NCBI GenBank assembly: GCA_027924585.1
Contig: BSBM01000092.1
Location: 9,056,001-9,120,000 of the forward strand
Length of the DNA stretch: 64,000 nt
Direction: 5' to 3'
DNA from: Larix kaempferi
Taxonomy: Eukaryota > Streptophyta > Pinopsida > Pinales > Pinaceae
Positions 9,958-19,396 of this stretch are shown here, one piece after another. The notes beneath the pieces were generated by a model, which saw only the letters and a list, made by a program, of their open reading frames with translations, was not told the DNA's origin and did not search any database. Position 1 is the first letter of the stretch; every line of letters begins with the position of its first letter. The position numbers and the translations under genes are program-made.

Positions 9958-11898
9958 TATTTCCCTCTCAAGGAGCGACACATTCTCTTTGACTCCAAGT
10001 ATTCCGCGAAAGTATTTGAACTTCACCCTGGGAAGAGCCTTGGTGAGAACATCTACAGTCTGGTCGTCTGTCAGCACGTACCATAACTCAACCACACCTT
10101 TCTGAACCATATCACGAATGAAGTGATATTTAATGTCAATATGCTTTGACCTACCGTGAAATATAAGATTCACTGACATCTGTACACAGCTCTGGTTATC
10201 ACAGTGAATCACAGTCGACTCTGGAATCCGATCGAACAATCCTGCTAGGAGTTTATGAATCCACACTGCTTCTCGAGCTGCTGTGCTAGTAGGCATGTAC
10301 TCGACCTCTGCAGTACTGAGTGCTACCGAGTTCTGTTTCCTGCTGCACTAGGAAATAACTGTAGAACCCAAAATGAAGCAACATCCGGAAGTACTCTTCC
10401 GATCTGCAACACATCCATCCCAATTTGTGTCTATAAACCCCTGCAATCTCAGGTCACAAGATGAAGCATATTTGAGCACATGTTTTGCAACAATCCAGTG
10501 AATCTGCCTCGGTTCGCACATGAACTAACTAAAGGAATTCACATCAAAACATATATATTTTTTGGTGTTGGTCAGATACGTCAATGGCCCAATCAACTGG
10601 CGATAAATGGTGGGATCAATCAAATCAGAATCTGAAGTAGAATCTCTCAACTTCTTCCAATTTGCATCCATCAGAGTAGCCATGGACTTGCATTCCAACA
10701 TCCTGAATCTCTTCAATATATCAATGGTGTATTTTCCTTATCCTAGGAAAATATCTTTCCGCCTCTTCCACACTTCTAATCCCAAGAAGTAGTGCATCAA
10801 TCCAATATCTTTCATTTCAAAATTAGAGGCGAGGTTCTTCTTACACCATACAATAAGTTTCTCATTTCCCGTGAGAAACAAGTCATCAACACATAGAACC
10901 AAGATCAATGGTTCATCATCTACAACCTTGTCATAAAGGATGGGGTCTGCATCACTCTTGGAAAAATCCCAAGCTCACCAGGAATCGGTCTATCCATCCA
11001 TACCAAGCACGGGGTGCTTGCTCGAGTGCATACAGTTCCTTTTTCAATCTGCATACATGAGACTCCTTTCCTTGGACAAATAACCCATCTGGTTGTTCGA
11101 TGTAAACTTCTTCCTCAATAACACCATTGAGAAAGGTTGTCTTCACATCCATCTCATAGCTAAAGTAATATCAATAATGGATCTGATGGAAGTATACAGG
11201 AGCAAATGTCTCATCATAATTGACTCCCTCTTTTTGAGAGAATCCTCTGGCTACAAATATGGCCTTGTATTTCTCAATACTGCCATATGCTCCATGCTTG
11301 ATATTGTATAACCATTCAGAAGTCACTGCTGACTTCTCCTCAGGTATTAGCACATCCTACCACACATCATTCTTCATGATGGATTGATATTCTTCCATCA
11401 TGAAATCCTTCCAAACTTGATGTTTGGATGCGTCTTCGTAAATGGTGGGTTCTGTATCAATAACATTGTTCATCAGTGCCACATAACTAGAGAACATCTA
11501 AGGTCTTTTTATTTCTCTAGAAGCGCCATGTGGAGTTACATGCCCCTCTGTATTCTGCAGTGTCTGTTGTGCCCATCTAGGTATTTTCTGACCTGCAACA
11601 TCTCTGGGGATATCAACTGGATCTATGGGATCAATAGGTTCATCCTTTTCTGCTGGCTCCATCTTGAACTGGAGGGGGAGATGGTCTCATCTCGAGCATT
11701 TCTTCATCATCAATCTACATGTATGATCCTCTGCCTTTCCTAACATCCATCTCTTCTTCAAAGGTCACATCCCTACTTACTGTTAGAATCCTGGGATGTA
11801 GATTCTGTAAGCCTTTAAATACTCACTGTGTCCCACGAAAGTTCCTTCTGGCTTGAAGGTTCTAACTTCGTTCCTTGGCACATGTATGTAGATTGGTC
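9958..11898 (-). pseudogene. Outer copia pol: integrase end, reverse transcriptase, RNase H
   Basis: In minus-strand order: 11898-11760 encodes the integrase C-terminal region (PIYIHVP..., then EGTFVGHSE); 11760-11400 a hinge with the conserved IPRW; 11353-10560 the copia reverse transcriptase (GSIEKYKAIFVARGFSQKEG, then MDVKTTFLNG and LEQAPRAWY); 10520-9958 the RNase H with REAVWIHKLL, CDNQSC and HIDIKYHFIRD. The catalytic YVDD appears as CVDD near 10875-10895, a Tyr-to-Cys change at a normally invariant site. Stops at several points and a frame change between about 10950 and 10720 break the frame. The product would copy element RNA into DNA inside a virus-like particle, but this copy is dead. 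The family assignment is secure. Confidence 0.9.
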
Positions 11899-12698
11899 TA
11901 TGATAATATGTAGGGGATCTAGCAACTGTAACAAACTCACAATCAAACTCTCAAGAATGTTGCAAAGAAGAAGAGAAGCATGTACTCGATAATCACTCAT
12001 AAACACAAAATAATAGACAATATCAGTATCATACAATGAATAATGAATGTAAAGAATGTGTTACAATAAAATGTGAAGTAGCATCATATAGGATTCGAAT
12101 TAGCCAAGTAGGGCATTCAAATCTGAGTTCAAAGTCTAGCTTGGATAACTATGGAGACATTATCCAGTCAGTAGTATTAATCATAAATGGTAAGAGTCAG
12201 TCAAGTGTGTCCAACTGAGTCTAACAAAACCATCTAGGCATAAATCAGGGAATGGAGACTCCAAGGGGGGCACATGAGGATGTCATAGGGTCAAGTGGCA
12301 CTCCAAAACTAGCTAACTAGGAGCTATAGGTAGTTAGGATGAGAAATTAGTGGAACAACTACTAAATCCATGCACTAACTAAGTGATAACTCCCGGTAGG
12401 TGAGATAAGGTGCCCTAACTGAGTGATAACTGAAGGTAGGTGAGAAAAGGATCACTAACTAAGTGTGGTAGGTGAACAAAGGTGCACTTGCCATGCAGAA
12501 CAGTCAAGGAGGGCACATCAGGTAGGTAGGATGCCAAATGGGGGCTAAAGACAGGCTCTAGGGAGATGAAAGTGAGCTCTAGGTGCTGGGAGGACCATCC
12601 ATATGATGACTGGATGCATGCAACTACATGACTGCATGCCTGCATGCCTTCATGACTGCATGCCTGCATGACTGCATGATGGTGTGAATATTCCAACA
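11899..12698 (-). repeat. 3' LTR of inner copia element
   Basis: 800 bp, from TATGATAATATGTAGGGG (the first TG mutated to TA) to ATATTCCAACA. The distal part (about 12612-12680) is a GCATGC-rich minisatellite of CTGCATGCCTGCATGA type, also present in the other LTR. Short open frames inside are chance. Confidence 0.9.
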
Positions 12699-12848
12699 CC
12701 CCCCCGCAAGCTATACTATGAGATAAATGAAAACAGTAAAATAGGACTGCATGCCTGCATGCCTGCATGACTGCATGATGGTGTGAATATTCCAACACCC
12801 CCCCGCAAGCTATACTATGAGATAAATGAAAACAGTAAAATAGGGCCC
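12650..12848. repeat. 99-bp tandem duplication over LTR edge and polypurine tract
   Basis: The segment holding TTCCAACACCCCCCCGCAAG occurs at 12691 and again at 12790, exactly 99 bp apart, with flanking sequence CTATACTATGAGATAAATG also repeated. The duplication copies the end of the 3' LTR, the polypurine tract and some internal sequence, leaving two candidate tracts. Confidence 0.9.
12699..12710 (-). other. Polypurine tract of inner copia element
   Basis: The plus strand CCCCCCCGCAAG reads CTTGCGGGGGGG on the minus strand, next to the LTR. A second copy lies 99 bp to the right because of the tandem duplication. Confidence 0.75.
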
Positions 12849-13059
12849 CGGTGACTAAGACCAAAGGTCACCCCGTATAATCAATCTAAATAAACTAAGT
12901 GAGGAAAGAGGGAAAACCCAGTGGGAATAAATCCCTCCCTCAAAATAGAATGAAGGATGCTAATGTAGCATATCATCACCCACCCCTAAAGGAAGTAAGT
13001 GTCCTTCTTTCTTGAAGAAGGATCGGTAGATCTGAAATGGATCAGGAATGTCACAGGGA

Positions 13060-13330
13060 TGAACCCTTACATGCTGAAAATCTAATCTGGCAGATCGAGG
13101 AGCTGTGGCTTCCCATCGAAGAAGAGGATCAGTAAAGTAAGAAGGATGAAACCTTCCATGCTGAAAATATGATCTGGCATATCAAGGAGCAGTGGTTTCC
13201 CATCGAGGAAGAGTATCAGCAATGTGAGAATGATGAAACCTTCCATGTTGAAAATATGATCTGGATGATCAGGGAGCAGTGGTTTCCCATCGAGGAAGAA
13301 GAGGACAAACATGTGAGAGATCTTCAGGTT
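13060..13330 (-). repeat. 87-bp tandem repeat, three copies, in frame
   Basis: TTCCCATCGA recurs at about 13110, 13197 and 13284, steps of exactly 87 bp. On the minus strand each copy encodes a 29-residue unit with DGKP...DHIFSMEGF, and the frame stays open at 13082-13369. It lies between the hinge and the polypurine tract of the inner copia element. Confidence 0.8.
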
Positions 13331-13447
13331 CTTGTTGATCTGGATATCCCATTCGCTCATCTTCATCATCAGTTGCTAGACCTTCAAGTTCTTGTGGATC
13401 TGGGTCTATCATTCCCTCATCATCATCTCCATCTTCAGATTCTGAAT

Positions 13448-13921
13448 CTAAAATATCATTTGAAGATGCATCATCACATCCAAACTCTGAATCTGAAATC
13501 CCATGTGAAGAAGCAAGTAGAACTGGTTCATCATCACATCCAAACTATGAATCTGAAATCTCATGAGGAGAATAAAGTAAACTGACTCATCATCACATAC
13601 AAACTCTGAATCTGAAATCTCATGAGGAGAAGCAAGTAAAACTGGCTCATCATCACTCAAAGGAGGAACATATCCAAAAATGTGGATATCATGAAACTTC
13701 TCCAGAATGTGCATGTAGTCCTCATTTGAACCATCATAGTTGTGATCATTATCAGAAGAACTAGAACTAGATGATGATGGATCTTCATTAAGATCAAAGG
13801 AGGATGAAGTAGTGGAGGCCCATTTTGAAATAGGAGTTGGAAAAATATGTGCTAGATATTCAGGTTCTTGTGGATCTGGATCTAGCATTCGCACTTCTCC
13901 AAGAGTCTTCTTTTTCTTCAT
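13448..13921 (-). pseudogene. Acidic hinge region of inner copia polyprotein
   Basis: A minus-strand frame of 157 codons, rich in Ser, Asp and Glu, with a run of eight Ser and acidic repeats (SDSEF.CDDE) arranged as three copies of about 58 bp at 13471, 13529 and 13588. Copia polyproteins normally carry a variable low-complexity hinge of this kind between integrase and reverse transcriptase; here it follows the GAG-pre-integrase directly. Integrase core and reverse transcriptase have been lost on both sides. No catalytic motif is present. Confidence 0.6.
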
Positions 13922-13944
13922 CTTCTTTTGTGGATCTTTTCCCT

Positions 13945-14670
13945 TTAATCAATCTTTGCAGATACCATGAGAAAACTTATCATCTGGAAGTCTTTCAACC
14001 ACATCTTGAGCTTGCATGTCCTGCAAATGCTTGTAATTGAGATGTCCAAATCTCTCATGCCACAATCTACTTCCTTCATTGGCATGAGTATGGAGAGAAG
14101 ATGGTTTAGAGAGCGGTAAGAAGTGTAAAAACTCATAGAGTTTTGAAGTATGATTTGCAACTCCTTTTGCAATGATTTCCCTTGAAACCATGTGTTGTAT
14201 CTCGAATTCATTGGGAGAAAAGATCACTCTTTTGGGCTCTCCAATATGAGTCATTTGATACACTAAAAGTAAATTTGCTGCAAGAGAAGGAACATAAAGC
14301 ACATCAGAAAAGTAACAATAGTCAAGATTGATTCTTCCAATCCCCTGAGAGGAGACTTCTGAATCATTGCCCAATCTGATGGAAGGGCCAACTGAGTTTT
14401 TGAAATTGGAGAAGAGATCTTTGGAGGAAGACATGTGTCTTGATGATCCTGAATCTATGATGAAGGAAGAATCTGTTGATGCACTTTCCATGAGGGCATG
14501 ACATCTTTATTTGTCTTTGGATCTAGAAGGTTCAATACCAAGATCTTTCTTCCTTGTATATGCAGGTACAGGAAGATTGTTCTTCTCAAGTAACTGATCC
14601 ATCAAATCTATAGTCTTCTTCATGCAAGTACTCTCAGGATGGAAACCTCTAAGACAATATGTGCACTTGG
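13945..14670 (-). pseudogene. Inner copia: zinc knuckle, protease, GAG-pre-integrase
   Basis: In minus-strand order: a knuckle CTYCLRGFHPESTC (C-x2-C-x4-H-x4-C) at about 14660-14619; after a stop, a frame from 14491 with the aspartic protease motif IDSGSSRHM; then the GAG-pre-integrase domain with LWHERFGHLNYKHL near 14085-14045. It breaks off at GICKD (about 13950), where integrase should continue with its catalytic core. The protease would cut the polyprotein inside the particle. The frame 13949-14491 is open over 180 codons, so decay here is modest; the loss of integrase is a deletion rather than drift. Confidence 0.85.
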
Positions 14671-14680
14671 ATCTTTTCTT

Positions 14681-15481
14681 CTAAGAATGCTTGGTCTTCC
14701 TTGAGTTTGAAGCCCCATCTGACTGATATGGAGTATCTGTAGGCCTTGTAACATTCAATCTCTTATTAGAACTCTTTTGCTTGTCTTTACCATTCGCCTT
14801 TTTGGCCTCAACAGTTGTAAGGGCCGAATCCAACTTGGGTTTGATCATTCCCATGGAGATTAAATTCTCTTCCTCTTGAGTAAGAGATTGGATGAAGTCA
14901 TCAAGTGAGGTAAACTTCCATTTTGGAATGGACATCTTAGCTGACTGGAAAATAGAGACAAAAACTGAGAAGTTTGGCCCCAACTTTGAGAGAATGGAAA
15001 TAATAAGCTGCTTGTCTTCTTTCACTATCTCACATCTTTTCAACCGTGATATCAAGATTTTGAACTTGGTGAGGAAGGCATTGATTGATTCGAAGCTGTC
15101 AGGACTCAAAGAGATGAGTTCATTCTCCAATTTGTGTCCTTTCATATCATCTTTCTGTCCAAAAAGGGATTCCAGCTTGTCCCAAACCTCTTTAGGAGAT
15201 GTAAGATCGATGACATGGAAGTGAAGATCTTCAGAAATTGAGAGAAGGAGGAGGCCAACTGCTTCATCAAGCCTATCCAAGTACTTGGACTTTTCAACTG
15301 CACTGAGAGGTTCTACCATCATTCCATTGAGTATTTTGGTGAAGCTCTTGGATCTCATGAAGAGAGCCATCTTGGATTTCCACTCAAAATAGTTGGAAGA
15401 TGTGAGCTTTATATCCATATGAATAGAGAAGGTCGAATAGTTGAAGAAGAATTTGAATGGGTGAATAAACCTGCAAAACAA
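14681..15481 (-). CDS. Gag capsid protein of inner copia element
   Basis: An open frame of 266 codons. From about residue 20 it matches the copia gag pattern: LTSSNYFEWKSKM near the N terminus (binding of the substrate-like loop), then LFMRS, EVWDKLESLFG and a final basic tail rich in Lys and Ser leading to the zinc knuckle just downstream. Gag forms the virus-like particle that packages element RNA. A likely true start is the ATG of MDIKLTSSNYFEW, about 20 residues in, because the preceding residues are atypical. It follows the primer site by about 300 bp, as expected for the first gene. The frame is intact, unlike the rest of the element, and ends at a stop just before the knuckle. Confidence 0.85.
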   Translation of the reverse strand: MFCRFIHPFKFFFNYSTFSIHMDIKLTSSNYFEWKSKMALFMRSKSFTKILNGMMVEPLSAVEKSKYLDRLDEAVGLLLLSISEDLHFHVIDLTSPKEVWDKLESLFGQKDDMKGHKLENELISLSPDSFESINAFLTKFKILISRLKRCEIVKEDKQLIISILSKLGPNFSVFVSIFQSAKMSIPKWKFTSLDDFIQSLTQEEENLISMGMIKPKLDSALTTVEAKKANGKDKQKSSNKRLNVTRPTDTPYQSDGASNSRKTKHS

Positions 15482-15722
15482 GAAGAGTTTTTGTTGATGG
15501 AGAATGCTACACTTTGACTGAACACTACATTTTGAACACTGAGAACATTGACTAAGTCCTTCACACCTGGATAAACCTCACTGTATTTCTCCAATGAATT
15601 CAAGTAATAGCACCAGGATTTGCTGTGGAAACTCAAAGGCTTCTGGTGCTCAAGTGAAAGATAGATGCTCAAAGAAATGCTGCGACTGCTGCAATGGCTG
15701 CAATTCAAATAGCTACTGACTG

Positions 15723-15733
15723 CTCTGATACCA
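15723..15733 (-). other. Primer binding site of inner copia element
   Basis: The minus strand reads TGGTATCAGAG immediately beside the LTR, complementary to initiator tRNA-Met. Confidence 0.85.
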
Positions 15734-16533
15734 TGTGATAATCTGTAGGGGATCTAGAAACTGTAACAAACTCACAATCAAACTCTCAATAATGTTGCAA
15801 AGAAGAAGAGAAGCATGCACTCAATAATCGCTCATAAACATAGAATAATAGACAATATCAGTATCATACATTGAATAATGAATGCAAAGAATGTATTACA
15901 ATAAACTATGAAGTAACATCATATAGGATTCGAATTAGCCAAGTAGGGCATTTGAATCTGAGCTCAAAGTCTATCTTGGATAACTATGGAGACATCATCC
16001 AGTCAGTAGTATCAATCCTAAATGGTAAGAGTCAGTCAAGTGTGTCAAACTAAGTCTAACAGAACCATCTAGGAATAAATCAGGGAATGGAGACTCCAAG
16101 GGGGGCGCATGAGGCTGTCATAGGGTCAAGTGGCACTCCAAAACTAGCTAACTAGGAGCTACAGGTAGTTAGGATGAGCAATCAGTGGAACAACTACTCA
16201 ATCCATGAACTAACTGAGTGATAACTCCCGGTAGGTGAGATAAGGTGCCCTAACTGAGTGATAACTGAAGGTAGGTGAGAAAAGGCGCACTAACTGAGTG
16301 TGGTAGGTGAAAAAAGGTGCACTTGCCATGCAGAAAAGTCAAGGAGTGCGCATTAGGTAGGTAGGAGGCCAAATGGGGGCTAAAGATAGGCTCTAGGGAG
16401 CTAAAAGTGAGATCTAGGTGTTGGGAGGACCATCCATATGATGGCTAGATGCATGCAACTGCATGCCTGCATGAATGCATGCCTGCATGACTGCATGCCT
16501 TCATGATTGCATGATGGTGTGAATATTCCAACA
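15734..16533 (-). repeat. 5' LTR of inner copia element
   Basis: 800 bp from TGTGATAATCTGTAGGGG to ATATTCCAACA, matching 11899-12698. Its right flank TGGTC is the target duplication. It carries the same GCATGC-rich minisatellite at about 16448-16515. Confidence 0.92.
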
Positions 16534-16740
16534 TGGTCAGCCTAATATCTGAAGGTGGCCCATATCTGGTTTGACTTCTGTGAAAGCTTCCTTCGAGATC
16601 ATGCTTCTAGGTTGGGAGTTGTTTTATTGGAAGCTTCTTGCTGAACAACAACGTGATTCATGTGTCCACCACTTGTTGATTCGAAATAGGTCACATCATC
16701 CTTCTCTTGTAGGCCATGTCACATGGTATTTTCCCTGCAA
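16534..16740 (-). pseudogene. Outer copia integrase piece, right of the nested insertion
   Basis: The minus strand from about 16610 encodes KEAFTEVKPDMGHLQILG and then meets the insertion point. The missing partner, PIYIHVP, lies at 11893 on the other side of the inner element. This is the end of the copia integrase catalytic region, where KPxxxHLRxFG and a Cys-Pro-Xaa-Tyr segment normally occur. The position normally Cys here is a stop or gap. Farther out (16640-16740) the frame is broken. Confidence 0.7.
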
Positions 16741-17235
16741 GTGAAATCTCAACTGATGATCAGTGATATTGTATAATCAAATGTAATGACGATAGTTTAC
16801 ACATGCATATTATCTAATACTTTATCACAACAATCATGAACAATTCTACCAACACATCTAAGAACTATCTAGATGTCTACTATCTCCACTAGAACATGCT
16901 ATCAAGAGTGTGCACTACCCTAAGCATGCAAGAAGGAGATATCATCTAGACTAGCTTCATGAAATGTTGTGTATCTCATATGCATAATAAATATAACAAT
17001 GTAAACTATATCAACTACTTGACACATTAGATCTGCATATAATAGTGATGAAGACATATAAAATAGATCTATCTAAGCAAGAAAACAAAATACTTATCTG
17101 TTATTGTTTTTGTGTGTGGGATCCCACTTCCTTCTTGTGGGAACCATGAGAAACTTTTGCTCATGCAAACCGGATCTTCATATCTCCTAGAAGAAGAGCT
17201 CCGAATGATCATCATCCCTTGGTTTCTTATGATGA
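16741..17235. other. Outer copia internal sequence without recognisable domains
   Basis: Protease, GAG-pre-integrase and the integrase N-terminus should lie here but none is visible. The stretch is AT-rich and stop-rich. Either a deletion with filler, or an old insertion, has replaced about 1.5 kb of coding sequence. Confidence 0.4.
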
Positions 17236-18093
17236 TGGTCTTCTTCTACATCAATAGTTGAGGCTTCATGCTTCCTTTTACTTGAACTTTGACAACTATT
17301 GGCGTAGTGTCCATATTTCCTTCACCTATAGCATTGAACTTGAGATAAGTCCTTCCTCGCCTTCTTCCGATCTTGGGAAGGACTAGATCTCCTATCTTGG
17401 TTCTTGTGTTTATAAAACTTTCTTCCCTTTCTTTTTCCTTTCTTGGAATGGGATATGAATGCTTGATTCTCCTCTGGTTGAGTGCCATGGAGTCTTTGTT
17501 GTGTTGCAATCCTTGTCTCCTCCTCAGTACAATATTCCCAAAGCTTATCAAAATTTGGTAGTTTGGTTCTACCATTTATGCTTTGGATAAAGGTCTCCCA
17601 ATATGGTGAAAGACCATTCATAGTGGTGAGGACAAGCTACTTATCTTTAATAGGATATCCACTGGTGCTGAGCTTATCCCTTAGTTTTGTGATCCTCATA
17701 AAGTATGAGGCAATGGATTCTAATTTGGCTATCTTTATATTTGAGAGTTGATTTCTCAAAATCATGGATACATTGAGGCAAGTGTGTTCAAACAGCTTCA
17801 AAATGGTCTTGAACATTTTCCTAGCATTCTTATTTCCTGATATTTGTGGGACCAAGTGGTCTCTTACTAAATCCACAAGAATCCTTCTTGCTTTAGCATC
17901 ATTCTTCCTCCATCTGGATTTATCTTCTTCGGCTTCTTGTTCAGGAACCTTCTCATTTACATATAGTAAGAGGTCATTTTATTCTAGGAGTAGAAGAACC
18001 CTAGACTTCCAGGAGATAAATTTGGAAGCTCCTTTAAATTTTCCAGGAGATAAATTTGGAAGCTCAAATGATCTTCAACCTTCATACCAATCA
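17236..18093 (-). pseudogene. Gag of outer copia element, broken
   Basis: Minus-strand segments 17876-17637 and 17621-17322 encode the copia gag (UBN2-type) pattern with ARRILVDLVRDHLVPQI, YFMRITKLRDKL and MNGLSPYWETFIQSI, followed by a basic linker and a zinc knuckle at 17336-17290. In the knuckle the second Cys codon is a TGA, leaving CYR-stop-RKYGHYANSC. Other stops and a short tandem duplication (GGAGCTTCCAAATTTATC, about 18007-18068) also break the frame. Gag would assemble the particle and package RNA. This copy is inactive. The nuclear-localisation-like KRKHE and HHHKKPR residues downstream may be chance. Confidence 0.85.
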
Positions 18094-18475
18094 TCTTGAA
18101 TGCAGATCTGGTTCAAAGACCCTAGCAGGAGCTAGGTCAAAAATTAAAGTTGATAATTTGGAAAATTGAAACCATAGGTAGATGCGCCTTTCCAAGGAGA
18201 GTTGAGTTGAGGTAGGGCCAATCCAAATCTGTGGAGAGAATTGAGTTAAACCTGAAACTCTAATTCTGTTGCAGCCATAGAGTTAGGTCAAAAATTGAAA
18301 ATTCTCGGAATTGAATTCCATCTTCACCAAAAGATGCGCCTTGCCAAAAATGAAATTCCTATAGCTTGTTTTCTCCAAAATGATGGGTTAAGACTCCACA
18401 AGATGAAACCCTAGTTCCTTCAGGGTCCTGACAATGTTTCGGCAATGGCTTCTTCTAGAACTACTCTGAAACCAC
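18094..18475. other. 5' leader of outer copia element
   Basis: Untranslated stretch between primer site and gag on the minus strand. It repeats AGTTAGGTCAAAAATTGAAA-like phrases near 18130 and 18270. Nothing coding is seen. Confidence 0.5.
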
Positions 18476-18488
18476 TACTCTGAAACCA
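18476..18488 (-). other. Primer binding site of outer copia element
   Basis: The minus strand reads TGGTTTCAGAG next to the LTR, a one-base variant of the initiator Met-tRNA site (T for A). The same variant phrase TGGTTTCAGAG occurs again within about 15 bp on the internal side. Confidence 0.7.
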
Positions 18489-19030
18489 TGTTTAATTTCA
18501 TACATTCATAGCATAATAATATAAATGCATAAACAAGATCACTAGAAGAAAGACAAAGCACAAAAAAATAACACAGAGTTTATCTTGGGAAACCCAATTT
18601 GGAAAAACCCAGCAACCTTCGTATAGAGATGATAATCCTAAGATCAAAGTACAAAGATAAAAGAGAAAATGTAAAAATGCTTTCCACAAGTAGAAACCAT
18701 AAGACAACTTCCTTCTGCAGCTTGTGCAAACTTATCTCTCTCTGTGTGATGCGAACTTCACTTGAATGAGTAAGTGAATAATGAGGAGCACTTTTCCTCT
18801 ATTTATACAAGTGCTAACATGAAAAATACCCTAACTGGGCCGACTTCACTTGGGGGCAGTTTAATAATTTAATTTTAATATTTTTCTTTTTCTTCTTTGC
18901 TCCCCAAGGTTTATATTGATTCTTTCATGTGTTTACATACATAATTACTTCAAGTTCATCTCCCTTAGGAGGTACAATCAAGTACAATGAAATATAATAA
19001 ATAATATCTTCCGTTGCACAAAATCCAACA
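18489..19030 (-). repeat. 5' LTR of outer copia element
   Basis: 542 bp, from TGTTTAATTTCATAC to CAAAATCCAACA on the plus strand, matching 7833-8347 with small indels. The primer site borders it on the left and the target duplication TATTG on the right. Confidence 0.9.
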
Positions 19031-19396
19031 TATTGTAAATATATTTTCCTTGTAATCGTAGTTCAATGTTTCTACAGAGCGACGAGGTGAAGAATGGTGG
19101 TGCAGATGAATGCGATGTCTGTTCCAGGCTTGGCGATTTAGTGCTCTTGTGCTAATTCTATGCACATGCAGGGCATGTGAGACACCACTTTCACCACCTT
19201 CTTGCATAATTACCATTAAAAACCTAACTGCTAAATCGTTTAAGCCCTATACGATGGGATGCTGACGCCGTAAAACATGATAGAAGGATCATCCTTGGAG
19301 CGTACTCTCTTTAAACTGGTACTTGTGTTCAGAAAACCAATTTCCACGCGGCATGCCGCATGGAAGCTTACTGAGGTGGTGGCGGATTATGGCCAC
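19031..19396. other. Host sequence between two insertions
   Basis: The first about 50 bp continue the outer copia element's target site and resemble 6684-6735. The rest has no recognised gene. It ends at GCCAC, the target duplication of the next element. The same strand of DNA resumes at 31049. Confidence 0.6.

Larger units (their letters stand above)
11899..16533 (-). mobile_element. Inner, deleted copia element (TR-GAG-like)
   Basis: Two 800-bp LTRs (11899-12698, 15734-16533) enclose a 3.0-kb internal region with a Met-tRNA primer site and polypurine tract on the minus strand. The flanks TGGTC at 11894-11898 and 16534-16538 are an exact target duplication. Joining the flanks restores the outer element's integrase frame, so this insertion came second. 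It keeps gag, knuckle, protease and GAG-pre-integrase, but lacks integrase core, reverse transcriptase and RNase H. Movement would need enzymes from another element. Sampled LTR stretches differ by about 6-7%, fewer than the outer element's, as nesting requires. Confidence 0.92.
7833..19030 (-). mobile_element. Outer Ty1/copia LTR retrotransposon, with nested insertion
   Basis: LTRs at 7833-8347 and 18489-19030 bound an internal region with a primer site at the right and a polypurine tract at the left, so transcription is on the minus strand. The outer flanks are an exact 5-bp target duplication, TATTG at 7828-7832 and 19031-19035. Remaining coding parts in element order are gag (about 18090-17240), an integrase piece (16650-16534) and, past a nested element, integrase end, reverse transcriptase and RNase H (11898-9958). 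Protease and the N-terminal half of integrase are not found. The two LTRs differ by roughly 8-10% in sampled stretches, so the insertion is old. It cannot move on its own. Confidence 0.9.

Noticed and set aside
12612-12680. Short GCATGC-rich repeats as a CRISPR-like array
   Set aside because: Units are contiguous with no spacers, and the block is within a plant LTR and present in both LTR copies.
12415-12864. 149-codon frame with an internal 30-residue repeat
   Set aside because: The repeat is the 99-bp duplication over the LTR edge; the frame crosses LTR and polypurine tract and cannot be a gene.
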